Positions 9,139 to 18,893 are shown, counted from the first letter of the stretch. The stretch: 64,000 bases of DNA from Lutimonas vermicola (GCF_038433205.1 NZ_JBCDNA010000003.1:620001-684000); one strand, 5' to 3'. Made by a program: numbers and translations. The notes: generated by a model not told the origin, from the sequence alone.

Positions 9139-10258
9139 TGTGAAGCATAAAGTTTTAATAACTACCAACCCTTTAGATCACGAAGGAGGAATGGTTGAAT
9201 TCAATAAGGGTTTGATTAATGCAATAAATAAAAAGGAAAACAACATAAATTTAGAACCTTTTAGTATTGGCTCAAGAATGTATCTTTTTTATTATCCTAC
9301 ATTAAAAAAATTACTTTATATTTTTTTTTATTTATTTGATCTATTTCGTCTCATTACAAAACTTAGCAATTATAAAGTCAAAGTAATTCAAGTAAATCCA
9401 TCTTTAATTCCAGTTCCACTTTTTAGAGATGGTATAGTATTAATAATTAACAGGTTCTTTTTTAAAAAGAAATCGATAATTGTTCTTCATGGTTGGAAAG
9501 AGCATGTTTATAAGTCAATAATTAATAATAAATTATTAAAATATTCAATAAAAAAATATTTTAATTCTGTTGATATTATTTATGTCCTGTCAGGTGAATT
9601 CAAAAATAAACTAATTAATATTGGAATTTTAGAAAGTAAAATAAAAACGACGACAACGTTTTTCTATAAAGAAAACATATCAAAAGAATCGAATCCAGGT
9701 TCCAATGTAAAATTAGTAAAGCTTCTTTTTTTAGGACGAGTATCAAAATTAAAAGGGATAGAGGAGTTAATAGAAGCTCTTAAAATTATTGCTGAAAACC
9801 ATAATGATTTTCTATGCAATATTATAGGACATGGTGATAAGCCAAATACAATTGAAAACTATAAAAATGTTGTAGATAGTTACAACTTGTCAGATAAGAT
9901 TAAATTTTTAGGTAGGATAACTGGTAAAGAAAAATTTGAAGCATTTAGTAATTCTGACATTTATATATTCCCTTCATATATGGAGGGATGTCCAACATCT
10001 GTAATTGAAGCTTTAGCAACTGGTTTATTTGTGATTTCATCAGATGTAGGTGCTTTAAATGATATTATTGATTCATCAAATGGAATTAAAACAAAACCTA
10101 AAAATATTAAAGAATTAGTCTTTGCATTGGAAAAAGGGCTTAAAAATATCAATCAAATAAGAATACAAAGAAAAGATATTTCAAAAGATGCATTTCAAAA
10201 ATATGAAGTTTCATTTATAGCAGATGATTTTTTACAATCATATAAAGCAATCTTATAG
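9113..10258 (+). CDS. Glycosyltransferase family 4
   Basis: About 381 residues from the ATG at 9113. An earlier ATG at 9023 lies inside the acetyltransferase remnant and adds unrelated residues. The N-terminus VLITTNPLDHEGGMVEFN has the GT4 acceptor loop. The C-terminal half has FLGRVSKLKGIEELIEAL, IIGHGDKPNT, and the donor site PSYMEGCPTSVIEALATGLF followed by SSDVGALNDII. It is markedly A+T rich even for this window, as are its neighbours from 7 to 13 kb, which fits a horizontally acquired serotype-like block. Donor sugar is unknown. Confidence 0.9.
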   Translation: MSKFSKNINVKHKVLITTNPLDHEGGMVEFNKGLINAINKKENNINLEPFSIGSRMYLFYYPTLKKLLYIFFYLFDLFRLITKLSNYKVKVIQVNPSLIPVPLFRDGIVLIINRFFFKKKSIIVLHGWKEHVYKSIINNKLLKYSIKKYFNSVDIIYVLSGEFKNKLINIGILESKIKTTTTFFYKENISKESNPGSNVKLVKLLFLGRVSKLKGIEELIEALKIIAENHNDFLCNIIGHGDKPNTIENYKNVVDSYNLSDKIKFLGRITGKEKFEAFSNSDIYIFPSYMEGCPTSVIEALATGLFVISSDVGALNDIIDSSNGIKTKPKNIKELVFALEKGLKNINQIRIQRKDISKDAFQKYEVSFIADDFLQSYKAIL

Positions 10259-10259
10259 C

Positions 10260-11432
10260 ATGTCAAAAAAGAACAAGTTATACTTAATAGGACCGACTGA
10301 ATCCATTCTCACCAAAAGAGGGAATAGATTTCCTAATATGGCAAAGTTTTTTGTTGAAGAAGGAGAAGAAGTGCTTTATTATACATCAAATTTCTATCAT
10401 GCCGAAAAACGTTTTTTTTCAATACAAGAAGTTAATGAAGCTGCTGAAACCTTATATTATAAACTTAAGGTCTTGAATGTTTTGGGATATTACTCAAACG
10501 TTTCACCAAGACGTGTAATATCGAATTTTCTGTTTTCAATTCAGTTGTTTTTTATTTTACTCTTTAAAATTTCAAAACAAGATAAAATACTACTGCCTTC
10601 TCGACCAGTAGAACTCATATTTTTTATGTCTGTTCTTAAAAGAATAAAAGGAGTTAAAATATATTTAGACATTCAAGATATTTGGCCAGATGCCCTAGAA
10701 ATTGAAAATAAAAGAAAGAAAAAGATTTTTGAGATTTACTGTAATGCTTACCTAAAACCATCATTAAAATATTACACGGGCACACTACATGTTGCACCTT
10801 CTTTCAAATTATGGTTAAGACGATATGCGAAAAACACACCGTCTAGTTTTGTGCCTTTAGGATGGGAAAATGATAGATGGTCTGACGTTAAATCAAAAGG
10901 AAATAAAGAAAGTAGCGTCCTAAAAATGGTTTGTGTCGCGCAGTTGCAACATCAAATAGATGTTATGCCCGTATTAGAAGTATTAAAAAATAATGATAAA
11001 CTACACTTAACAATTCTAGGTGAAGATGGAACAGGTGAGCGTTATGATGAAGTCATTAAATATATAAATGCGCATCATATTACTAATGTTGAGATTATTG
11101 GAAAAATTGGAAGAAAGGAGATGGTAAGTCATTTAGAAAATAAAGACATTGGTATTTTACCAATGATTACATCATCAATACCAAATAAGATATTCGATTA
11201 TATGGCAGCAGAATTACCAATCATTGTATTAGGTGATAATGACAGTTCTGATTTTGTGATCCAAAATGAAATAGGATGGTCCTGTGGTTTTGATAGTAAT
11301 GAACTTATGTTAATAATAAATAATTTAACTAAAGTTAGCCTTATGGCAAAAACAGAACAGACCAAATTAATTAAAGACAAATTCTCTAGAGACAAGTTGC
11401 ATATTGAAATAAAACATATACTTTTTGATTAA
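10260..11432 (+). CDS. GT4-like glycosyltransferase, paralogue 1 of a tandem pair
   Basis: About 390 residues from the ATG at 10260, one base after the preceding stop. It starts LYLIGPTESILTKRGNRFPN, a variant of the GT-B N-terminal loop, and ends with the Rossmann half (VCVAQLQHQIDVMPVLEVL, ILGEDGTGERYDEV, SSIPNKIFDYMAAELPIIVL). The same opening (PTESILTKRG, YYTS, HAEK) recurs in the gene at 11741-12922, so the two are duplicates that have diverged. The enzyme probably adds a sugar to the repeat unit. The tandem copies may act on successive residues or have different donors. Confidence 0.82.
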   Translation: MSKKNKLYLIGPTESILTKRGNRFPNMAKFFVEEGEEVLYYTSNFYHAEKRFFSIQEVNEAAETLYYKLKVLNVLGYYSNVSPRRVISNFLFSIQLFFILLFKISKQDKILLPSRPVELIFFMSVLKRIKGVKIYLDIQDIWPDALEIENKRKKKIFEIYCNAYLKPSLKYYTGTLHVAPSFKLWLRRYAKNTPSSFVPLGWENDRWSDVKSKGNKESSVLKMVCVAQLQHQIDVMPVLEVLKNNDKLHLTILGEDGTGERYDEVIKYINAHHITNVEIIGKIGRKEMVSHLENKDIGILPMITSSIPNKIFDYMAAELPIIVLGDNDSSDFVIQNEIGWSCGFDSNELMLIINNLTKVSLMAKTEQTKLIKDKFSRDKLHIEIKHILFD

Positions 11433-11449
11433 GGTTTAAAAGACGCTTT

Positions 11450-11668
11450 ATGAAAACAAAATTAAATCATCTTAAAGATGTAAATATTGCCATTGGGATT
11501 GCAATAATACTTGTAGTTCACGGTCATTTATTGTTTAATTTTAAGAATTTATATTGGTTTGTTAACTCAAAAAAACTCATTTATAAATTTCAAATGCCAT
11601 TATTTATGTTCTTTTCTGGGTTTTTAATGAGTTATGCTTACAAACCAGTAAAAAACACATATCAGTAA
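11450..11668 (+). pseudogene. Acyltransferase family 3 (OafA-like), truncated N-terminal fragment
   Basis: Only 72 residues remain. They match the beginning of acyltransferase-3 membrane proteins: a cytoplasmic start (KLNHLKDVNIAIGIAIILVV), the early HGH motif in the first membrane segment, and the second segment FQMPLFMFFSGFLMSYAY, typical of fucose/OafA-type O-acetyltransferases. Intact members are 330-380 residues with about ten membrane segments. The frame stops at 11668 and no continuation is visible in the 72 nt before the next gene. The fragment lies exactly between two duplicated glycosyltransferase genes. A recombination event probably removed the rest. Confidence 0.72.
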
Positions 11669-11740
11669 CTTTTACAAATAGGTTTGATTTATTAAAAAAT
11701 TACAAGAGATTTGAGAATATGTATATTAACCTAACAATAT

Positions 11741-12922
11741 ATGAGTAGTACTGTTTTTATTATTAGTCCAACAGAATCCATTTTGACGAAAAGAGGAAAA
11801 AGACATCCAAATTTGGCTTCTTTTTTAGTAAAAAAAGGTGTCAAAATCGAATACTACACATCTACAATTAATCATGCAGAAAAGAAAAAAATATGCGAAG
11901 AGGAGATTAATAATGCTTTAAAAAAATCCGATTATCCAATAACGTTTTTTGATGCTGGATTATATAAAACTAATATTACAGTAAAGAGAGTTTTTTGGAA
12001 TATTAGGTTTGCAAATAAAGTATTTTGGAAATTAGTTAGAGAATCTAAAAAAGGGGACATAATAGTTTTCCCTTCTAGACCTTCAGAACTTCTTTTAGTT
12101 GGCTTTATACTGAAAAAAATTAAACGTATTAAATTATTTCTTGATGTAGAAGATCCTTGGCCTGATGGTTTTTTAATAAATAATAAGATTATTAAATTTT
12201 TGTTTTTTTCTTATTGTAATATTTTAAACTATATATCAATTTCGAGTTTTGATGATGGTGTTCATGTTTCTCCAAGTTTTTTAGATTGGTTAAAGCGTTA
12301 TAATCATAAATTTGATTCAACCTTTACACCTTTGGGTATTACGCCAGATGAAGATAAGCCAGAGTTTATCAAAAATTATTTAGAGGAACCTAAGATAATT
12401 AAATTCTTTTATGGAGGAACTCTTTCTCTTGCATTTGATATACTTCCAATTTTAAAAGCGTTTTCTAATAACAAACAGAGATTTGAACTTATTTTGGCTG
12501 GAGATGATGGGAGTGGTAATAGATATAAAGCAGTTCATTCTTTTTTAATCAAAAATGATATTAAGCACGATTCTTTAGGTATACTTAGCAAAAAGGATTT
12601 AATAAATAATTTAGGTAAGTGTGACATTGCTATAGTTCCAATGGTCGTAGGAGGTTTGCCTAAAAAATTCTTTGATGCAATTGGATGCCACAAACCTATA
12701 TTAAGTTTAGGTAGTGGAGGGACCTCTATAGAAGTTAAAGAAAAACAGATGGGATGGACTTCGTCCTTTGATTCTAATGAGATTATACAAATACTTGATG
12801 AAATTAACAAAGAGTCATTAAATAATAAAATAAATAATATTAGAATTAATAGAGACTATTATTTTGAACAAAATTCAATTAACATTATTACAAATAAATT
12901 AAAAATTATGATGAATAATTGA
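11741..12922 (+). CDS. GT4-like glycosyltransferase, paralogue 2 of a tandem pair
   Basis: A 393-residue protein clearly related to the product of 10260-11432. It shares PTESILTKRGKRHPN, EYYTSTINHAEK, VFPSRPSELLLVGFILKKIK, FLDVEDPWPDG and the late PKKFFDAIGCHKPILSLG. The GT-B C-terminal half carries FYGGTLSLAFDILPIL and LAGDDGSGNRYKAV. It likely acts in assembly of the same repeat unit. It is followed after 18 nt by the two-domain dehydrogenase, where base composition becomes less A+T rich. Confidence 0.82.
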   Translation: MSSTVFIISPTESILTKRGKRHPNLASFLVKKGVKIEYYTSTINHAEKKKICEEEINNALKKSDYPITFFDAGLYKTNITVKRVFWNIRFANKVFWKLVRESKKGDIIVFPSRPSELLLVGFILKKIKRIKLFLDVEDPWPDGFLINNKIIKFLFFSYCNILNYISISSFDDGVHVSPSFLDWLKRYNHKFDSTFTPLGITPDEDKPEFIKNYLEEPKIIKFFYGGTLSLAFDILPILKAFSNNKQRFELILAGDDGSGNRYKAVHSFLIKNDIKHDSLGILSKKDLINNLGKCDIAIVPMVVGGLPKKFFDAIGCHKPILSLGSGGTSIEVKEKQMGWTSSFDSNEIIQILDEINKESLNNKINNIRINRDYYFEQNSINIITNKLKIMMNN

Positions 12923-12940
12923 ATCATAAAATAAAATTAA

Positions 12941-15079
12941 ATGCAACAACTCACACAAAAATTAGGTTCAGGGGATATGGTCATACAGGAAATTCCCTAT
13001 CCACAAGTCGGCAAAGGAATGGTTATTGTAAAGAATCATTACTCTATTATCAGTGCCGGAACTGAAGGCTCAACAGTGCAAGCTGCACGTAAAAGTTTAA
13101 TGGGAAAAGCCAAAGAGCGGCCACAACAGGTAAAACAAGTGCTGGATACTTTAAGAAAGCAAGGTCCTCTCCAAACCTATAGGGCAGTCATGAAACAGTT
13201 AGATGCTTACTCTCCCCTGGGATATAGTTGTTCCGGTGAAGTTATAGAGGTAGGAGAAGGCGTTACAGAGTTCAGGGCTGGTGACAAAGTGGCCTGTGCA
13301 GGCGTTGGCTATGCCAATCATGCCGAAGTGGTTGCTGTTCCAGTTAATTTATGTGTAAAATTAAATGATACTTCCAACTTAAAAAATGCAGCCTACAATA
13401 CATTAGGGGCTATTGCTATGCAAGGTGTACGGCAGGCGGATATGCGTTTGGGTGAGACATGTGTGGTTATTGGGTTGGGTTTATTAGGGCAATTAACCGC
13501 CTTAATGTTGAAAGCTTCTGGTGTGACTGTTATTGGTATTGATGTATCTGACAGTGCTGTTAAAACAGCTGTAGATAATGATGTGGTCGATTTAGGCTTC
13601 ACCAGAAACGCAGCAGGAATAGAAGGACAAATACAAAGAACAACCAATGGCCATGGTGCAGATACAGTTATTATCGCAGCCGCAACTTCCAGTTTAGATC
13701 CTGTTAATTTTGCAGGAGCCATTGCACGCAAAAAAGGAACGGTTGTTATTTTGGGAGCCGTCCCAACCGGTTTTGATAGAGATCCTTTTTGGTATCGAAA
13801 AGAATTGGAATTAAAAATGGCTTGTTCCTATGGTCCTGGACGCTACGATCTGAATTATGAAGAAAAAGGGATTGATTATCCTGTGGCCTATGTGCGTTGG
13901 ACAGAGAAACGCAATATGGAAGCCTTTCAAAACTTACTGACGACTCAAAAAATTAATATTGATTACCTAACCACTCATGAGTTTTCTTTTAATGAAGCAC
14001 CAAAAGCTTTTGATTTGGTGGTCAATAAAACTGAACCTTTTATAGGTATTGCATTGAAGTATGACTATTCTAAAACACCAAAGCAAGAAAAAATCATCAC
14101 GAATGAAAAGAGTGCTTCCGGTACATTAGGAATCTCATTTATTGGAGCAGGAAGTTATGCGCAAGGTAATTTACTGCCTAATATTCCAAAGAAAGAAACG
14201 ATAAGTAAAGTCGGGGTACTGACAAATTCTGGTACTTCGTCTAAAAGGGTAGCTGAAAAGTTTGGATTTAACTTTTGTGCTTCCAATGATGCCGATGTTC
14301 TGGATGAAAAGACCAATACATTATTTATTGCCACCAGACATGATTCCCATGGAAGCTATGTACTGAAAGGATTAAAAGCAGATAAGAATATATTTGTAGA
14401 AAAACCTTTATGCCTTAGAGAATCAGAGTTAACAGAAATTATTCAGGAACAAGAAAGGTCTAATAAAGCTGTGATGATTGGTTTTAATCGACGATTTTCT
14501 CCTCTTACTCAAGCTATTAGGGTAAAGTTTGGAGATGGACCTAAGTCGATGATATACCGAGTTAATGCGGGAAGCATTCCTGCTGATAATTGGATTCAAG
14601 ATTTGGAAATAGGAGGAGGTAGAATACACGGTGAAGTATGCCATTTTATAGATTATTTAACGTATGTATCTGGTAGTATGCCAGTTAGCTTAAGCGCTCA
14701 AGCTATGCCTGACGTAAATGGTTTAAATGATACGCTTAATGTTTTATTGAAATTTGAAAATGGCTCAACAGGTGTTATCGCCTACTATGCTAATGGCTCA
14801 AAGTCATTATCTAAAGAGTATATTGAAGTATATTCTCAGGGAAGTACTGCCATATTGAACGATTTTAAAGAATTAAAGATTTACGGAAAAGGTAAGCCTT
14901 CCAAAAAGAAATTAATTAATCAGAATAAGGGCCAAAAAGAAATGGTGGAAGCCTTTGTTAACGGCTTGCTGTCTAATGGTAAAGCACCAATTTCATTTAA
15001 TGAGATCACAGCAGTCACTCAAGCTACATTTAAAGTTTTAGAATCTATAAAGCGTGGAGGAGAGCAAGTTGAAATTTAA
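12941..15079 (+). CDS. Two-domain oxidoreductase: zinc-type dehydrogenase plus Gfo/Idh/MocA
   Basis: A 712-residue fusion. Residues 1 to about 370 are a medium-chain dehydrogenase-like domain, with the Rossmann motif GLGLLGQL near residue 180 and DPFWYRKELELKMACSYGPG. Residues from about 395 to the end are a Gfo/Idh/MocA domain, with ISFIGAGSYAQGNLL, NIFVEKPLCL, and IGGGRIHGEVCHFIDYL carrying the usual late His and Asp. Such bi-domain proteins are common in surface polysaccharide loci and are thought to oxidise or reduce sugars or their derivatives; the exact reaction is not established. Its end overlaps the next start by 11 nt. Confidence 0.85.
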   Translation: MQQLTQKLGSGDMVIQEIPYPQVGKGMVIVKNHYSIISAGTEGSTVQAARKSLMGKAKERPQQVKQVLDTLRKQGPLQTYRAVMKQLDAYSPLGYSCSGEVIEVGEGVTEFRAGDKVACAGVGYANHAEVVAVPVNLCVKLNDTSNLKNAAYNTLGAIAMQGVRQADMRLGETCVVIGLGLLGQLTALMLKASGVTVIGIDVSDSAVKTAVDNDVVDLGFTRNAAGIEGQIQRTTNGHGADTVIIAAATSSLDPVNFAGAIARKKGTVVILGAVPTGFDRDPFWYRKELELKMACSYGPGRYDLNYEEKGIDYPVAYVRWTEKRNMEAFQNLLTTQKINIDYLTTHEFSFNEAPKAFDLVVNKTEPFIGIALKYDYSKTPKQEKIITNEKSASGTLGISFIGAGSYAQGNLLPNIPKKETISKVGVLTNSGTSSKRVAEKFGFNFCASNDADVLDEKTNTLFIATRHDSHGSYVLKGLKADKNIFVEKPLCLRESELTEIIQEQERSNKAVMIGFNRRFSPLTQAIRVKFGDGPKSMIYRVNAGSIPADNWIQDLEIGGGRIHGEVCHFIDYLTYVSGSMPVSLSAQAMPDVNGLNDTLNVLLKFENGSTGVIAYYANGSKSLSKEYIEVYSQGSTAILNDFKELKIYGKGKPSKKKLINQNKGQKEMVEAFVNGLLSNGKAPISFNEITAVTQATFKVLESIKRGGEQVEI

Positions 15080-16256
15080 TGTTACATCAAGCTTTTTAAA
15101 ACTCAAGAGCTATTGTGAATCTGAAAGTTTTAAAGGATGGGATCCCTATGATGGCTTAAACTCTAAGGTGTTTCAATGGACCCCACTTAAATATTGGGAT
15201 TTAGCTCGATTGGCATGGATACAAGGGTTTAAAAGGTCTCCTATTAATTTTAGAATACTATTAGGAGTGCCAAAAGAATACAATGCCAAAGGTGTTGCAT
15301 TATTTTTAACAGGATATTGTAATTTATATCATATCGCAGAAACAGGAAATTTTAATTTTGGCACTAAAGAGGAAATAAAAAAGCATATTGTTGGACTAGC
15401 TGATTTATTGTTGAAAATGCAAAACAAGAACTATAGTGGTGCTTGTTGGGGATACAATTTTGATTGGCAGGCAAGACGTTTATTTTTATTTCCTAAAAAC
15501 TTACCAACGGTAGTAGCAACTTCTTTTTGTGTGGAGGCTTTATTAAAAGCCTACGAAATCACAAAGAATGAAGAATATTTAGAGACATGTAAGTCGACAA
15601 CTAATTTTATTTTAAAAGATTTAAACAGATCTGATTTTAAATCAGGGTTTCTGTTTTCTTATTCCCCCATGAATGGTAATAACACAGTTTTAAATGCAAG
15701 TTTGTTAGGAGCAAAAGTATTAAGTCAGTTGTATTATTATACGAAAGATGAACTTTTGAAATCAACAGCAGAAAAGACAGTAAAAGCGTGTTGTGAAGCA
15801 CAACAGGAAGATGGCTCCTGGGTATATGGTTTATTACCTGTTCAAAATTGGATTGATAGCTTTCATACAGGATATAATTTAATTGCAATTCAAGCATATC
15901 AAGACAATACTGGAGATCTTCAATTTCAAGGTCATATTAAGAAAGGGTTTCAATATTATATCAAGAATTTTTTTCTATCAGATGGCACCCCTAAATACTA
16001 TCATAATAAGACATATCCGATAGATATTCATTGTCCGGGTCAACTTTTTGTAACCCTGGCCAAGACCAATACGTTTGCAGAAAATAAAGATTTGGCAGCA
16101 AATGTTTTAGAATGGACTCTGAACAATATGCAAGATAAAAAAGGTTATTTTTACTACCAGTTAAAAAAAGGCATAAGCTCCAAAATATCCTATATGCGAT
16201 GGAGTAATGCTTTTATGTTCAATGCCTTTACGGATTACCTAAAAGAAATTACCTAA
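15069..16256 (+). CDS. Alpha/alpha-barrel (six-hairpin-like) polysaccharide locus protein
   Basis: About 395 residues. I place the start at TTG 15069, which follows a strong GGAGGAG ribosome site at 15056-15062. A GTG at 15054 would add five residues. The protein is rich in aromatic residues and in repeated helix pairs (LLKMQNKNYSGACWGYNFDWQ, VVATSFCVEALLKAYEIT, CCEAQQEDGSWVYG, SFHTGYNLIAIQAY), the look of a six-hairpin or terpenoid-cyclase-like toroid. Homologues beside two-domain dehydrogenases in polysaccharide clusters are sometimes labelled delta-aminolevulinic acid dehydratase, a label the sequence does not support. A role as sugar-processing enzyme or lyase is possible; function is unknown. 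Confidence 0.7.
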   Translation: MKFNVTSSFLKLKSYCESESFKGWDPYDGLNSKVFQWTPLKYWDLARLAWIQGFKRSPINFRILLGVPKEYNAKGVALFLTGYCNLYHIAETGNFNFGTKEEIKKHIVGLADLLLKMQNKNYSGACWGYNFDWQARRLFLFPKNLPTVVATSFCVEALLKAYEITKNEEYLETCKSTTNFILKDLNRSDFKSGFLFSYSPMNGNNTVLNASLLGAKVLSQLYYYTKDELLKSTAEKTVKACCEAQQEDGSWVYGLLPVQNWIDSFHTGYNLIAIQAYQDNTGDLQFQGHIKKGFQYYIKNFFLSDGTPKYYHNKTYPIDIHCPGQLFVTLAKTNTFAENKDLAANVLEWTLNNMQDKKGYFYYQLKKGISSKISYMRWSNAFMFNAFTDYLKEIT

Positions 16257-16257
16257 G

Positions 16258-16956
16258 ATGGAATCAAAGCTTTTAAATGGAGTTAAGGCCTACGCACCTC
16301 AATCGCGAGATGAATTAATTGGATTCGCCATGGCCAATAAAAGTATTTTGGTAGCATTGAACGCTGAAAAAATAATACATGCCACGGACACTACCCGCGC
16401 CATCATTGGCCGAAATATAAGCTATCCGGATGGTGTTGGTGCCGTTTGGGCTCTGCGAAAAAAGGGATGTAAAAATGTAAAAAAAATCCCAGGTTGTGAA
16501 CTTTGGTTGGATATTGTAAAGACCTATTATAAGTCTAAAACCTTTTATTTGGTCGGTGGCAAACAGGAGATTATTGAGGCCACCGTAACAGAATTAAAAA
16601 AGGAGTTTAAAGGCATTCAAATTGTTAATTATAGAAATGGTTATATCAAGACTGACCAAGAACAAAAAGAATTAATAGAGGATATTGTTCTAAAAAAGCC
16701 TGATATCGTTTTTGTGGCTATGGGCTCTCCAAAGCAAGAATTGCTCATGGAGGAAATTCAAAAACAACACGCTGCTCTCTATCAAGGCTTAGGTGGAAGT
16801 TTTGATGTATATATTGGGGCAGTAAAACGTGCACCAAAGTGGTGGGTGACAAACAGTATGGAGTGGACTTACCGTTTAATTAAACAACCAACACGCATAA
16901 AGCGCCAAATTCATTTGGTACGTTTTTATATACTTTTACAATTAGGTCGATTGTAA
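16258..16956 (+). CDS. WecG/TagA/CpsF-family glycosyltransferase (GT26)
   Basis: A 232-residue protein with the full WecG/TagA pattern: VALNAEKIIHATDTTRAI, SYPDGVGAVWALRKKG, TFYLVGGKQEIIEAT, IVFVAMGSPKQELLM, LGGSFDVYIGAVKRAPKWW, and EWTYRLIKQPTRIKRQ at the end. The Asp in YPDGVG lies where catalytic residues of the family have been proposed. These enzymes add N-acetylmannosamine or a similar sugar to an undecaprenyl-linked sugar early in repeat-unit assembly. The gene starts one base after the previous stop. Confidence 0.92.
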   Translation: MESKLLNGVKAYAPQSRDELIGFAMANKSILVALNAEKIIHATDTTRAIIGRNISYPDGVGAVWALRKKGCKNVKKIPGCELWLDIVKTYYKSKTFYLVGGKQEIIEATVTELKKEFKGIQIVNYRNGYIKTDQEQKELIEDIVLKKPDIVFVAMGSPKQELLMEEIQKQHAALYQGLGGSFDVYIGAVKRAPKWWVTNSMEWTYRLIKQPTRIKRQIHLVRFYILLQLGRL

Positions 16957-17001
16957 AATTATAACTGGCTGAAACATTTATATTGATTTGAGCACAATCT
17001 A

Positions 17002-17973
17002 ATGGAAATAAAAGTTTGTACAACCCTTGAATGGACCGATAAAATATGGGAAACATATTTGCAGAGTTTTAATACAGTCTTTAAAAAGGATTTTGATATG
17101 AATCATTTTAAAGAGAAGTATTTAAATGTATTAGATAATTCTTCTTACCATGCCTTATTATTAGACGAAACCAAAAATGTTGTCGGGGGTTTATCTGTAA
17201 TGCCTTTTAAATATAAGAATGATTTAAAAATTATCAGATTGGGGCAAGCTGTTGATTCTTTTATTATTGAAAAGTATAGAACGGATCCATTAATGCTCAG
17301 AAAAATGTATGTACAACTTAAAAAACTTTTAATAATCAAGGATATTAAAGCTGTTTTAAGCGTACCTAATGAAACTTCATATCCATATTTTAAAAAAATT
17401 GTGAAATGGAAAGACGTTGGTGATTTAAACTATTGGATACTGCCAATTAGAATTGGTAACATGATAAATAAATGGCATTTTTTAAATTTCCTTTCATTGC
17501 TATTTGTGCCTATTTGGTTAGGTTTTAATTATATAATAATGCTCATTGCAAACAATAAGGAAAAACGTTCCAATTACGAGTTAGTGTTAGATGACAATTT
17601 TTATCAAAACAAATTTACATCTGAGTATACTAAAATAACCTTAAAAGATATTGTTTTCTATTTTAGAATCTATAATGAGGAAGGCGTAAAAACAGCATAT
17701 TTGATGGATGTAAAACAAAATAACATACTTACCTTTAAGTCTATATATAAGGCTGTTAGCTATATATCTAGAAAGACTAATTCAGATATGGTATTGTATG
17801 TTGGTTCTATTAAATTGTTTCAGACAATATTGATAAAAAGTCCAAAAAGGTATGAGCCAAAACGCTTACCGCTGACATGTGATATTCTAAATAAGGATGA
17901 AATTGATCAATATTCAAATATGTTTGAATTGGACAGTTGGAATTATGGATTAATAAATTTTGATGTTCGATAA
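17002..17973 (+). CDS. GNAT-like acyltransferase of the polysaccharide locus
   Basis: A 323-residue protein beginning with a GNAT-type half: TLEWTDKIWETYLQSFNTVF, then YHALLLDETKNVVGGLSVMPF, and RLGQAVDSFIIEKYRTDPLM in the acyl-CoA loop region. A hydrophobic stretch (residues about 158-180, LNFLSLLFVPIWLGFNYIIM) lies where the two halves meet and may bind the membrane. The C-terminal half is not recognised. It probably acylates a sugar amine or similar group. It sits between the WecG-like transferase and the last deacetylase, so N-acyl exchange after deacetylation is one possibility (inference). Confidence 0.6.
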   Translation: MEIKVCTTLEWTDKIWETYLQSFNTVFKKDFDMNHFKEKYLNVLDNSSYHALLLDETKNVVGGLSVMPFKYKNDLKIIRLGQAVDSFIIEKYRTDPLMLRKMYVQLKKLLIIKDIKAVLSVPNETSYPYFKKIVKWKDVGDLNYWILPIRIGNMINKWHFLNFLSLLFVPIWLGFNYIIMLIANNKEKRSNYELVLDDNFYQNKFTSEYTKITLKDIVFYFRIYNEEGVKTAYLMDVKQNNILTFKSIYKAVSYISRKTNSDMVLYVGSIKLFQTILIKSPKRYEPKRLPLTCDILNKDEIDQYSNMFELDSWNYGLINFDVR

Positions 17974-17987
17974 ATGATAAGATATAA

Positions 17988-18839
17988 ATGAATATTTTAA
18001 CCTTTGATATTGAAGAATGGTTTCATTTTTTGGACAATGCTTCCACTAAGACCGAAAACCAGTGGAAAAATTATGAAATTCGTATCTATCAAAATATGGA
18101 TCGAATTTTTGAGGTGTTAGAAGCTACGAATACCAAAGCTACTTTTTTTGTATTGGGGTGGATTGCTGAGAGATATCCGGAAGTTGTCACTGAAATTTGT
18201 AATAGAGGTCATTCTATTGGTAGTCACGGCACTTCCCATCAATTAGTATATGAGCAAAGTAAAGAAATCTTTAGGTTGGATGTGGATAGGTCTATTAAAA
18301 CGCTAGAGGATATTTCTGGTAAAAAGATTACCATGTTTCGGGCACCTGGTTTTTCAATTACCGAAAAAAACAAATGGGCCTTTGAGGTGCTATATGAGCT
18401 TGGTATTGAGATAGATTCTTCGGTTTTCCCTGCTAGGAGGGCCCATGGCGGTATGCCGTCTTATCACATTGCACAACCTTCAATACTGAAATACAATGGT
18501 ATAGAATTAAAGGAATTTCCTGTTGACACACATAATGTTTTTGGTAGATCCTTCGTTTATTCCGGAGGTGGTTATTTTAGATTAATGCCATATAGCTTGA
18601 TCAAAAAATGGACAGCTGCAGATAATTATGTGATGTCATACATGCATCCCAGAGATTTAGATGCCAATCAGCCCATGTTGAGAGGTTTGTCAATGGCTAG
18701 AAAATTTAAGGGCTATATCGGTTTAAATTCATCACAACAGAAATTTACAAAATGGCTAACGGATTTCGAGTTTATAGATTTAAATACAGCATCAAAAAGA
18801 GTGGATTGGAACAAAGTAGAAATAGTAAATTTAGATTAA
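17988..18839 (+). CDS. Polysaccharide deacetylase with DUF3473-type C-terminus
   Basis: A 283-residue enzyme of the subfamily seen in exopolysaccharide and exosortase-linked loci. Its first motif is modified to LTFDIEEWFHF. The second is HSIGSHGTSHQLVYEQ, with the metal His residues. The third is MFRAPGFSIT, with the catalytic-site Arg. The PARRAHGGMPSYH segment and the final YMHPRDLDANQP match the DUF3473 extension. It likely removes N-acetyl groups from the polymer or repeat unit. It is the last gene of the long + strand run, and a new promoter follows about 80 nt downstream. Confidence 0.9.
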   Translation: MNILTFDIEEWFHFLDNASTKTENQWKNYEIRIYQNMDRIFEVLEATNTKATFFVLGWIAERYPEVVTEICNRGHSIGSHGTSHQLVYEQSKEIFRLDVDRSIKTLEDISGKKITMFRAPGFSITEKNKWAFEVLYELGIEIDSSVFPARRAHGGMPSYHIAQPSILKYNGIELKEFPVDTHNVFGRSFVYSGGGYFRLMPYSLIKKWTAADNYVMSYMHPRDLDANQPMLRGLSMARKFKGYIGLNSSQQKFTKWLTDFEFIDLNTASKRVDWNKVEIVNLD

Positions 18840-18893
18840 ATAATGGTGTTCAGTCTTTTTAGGATATTCTTCTAAAACTGGTCTTATAGGTAT

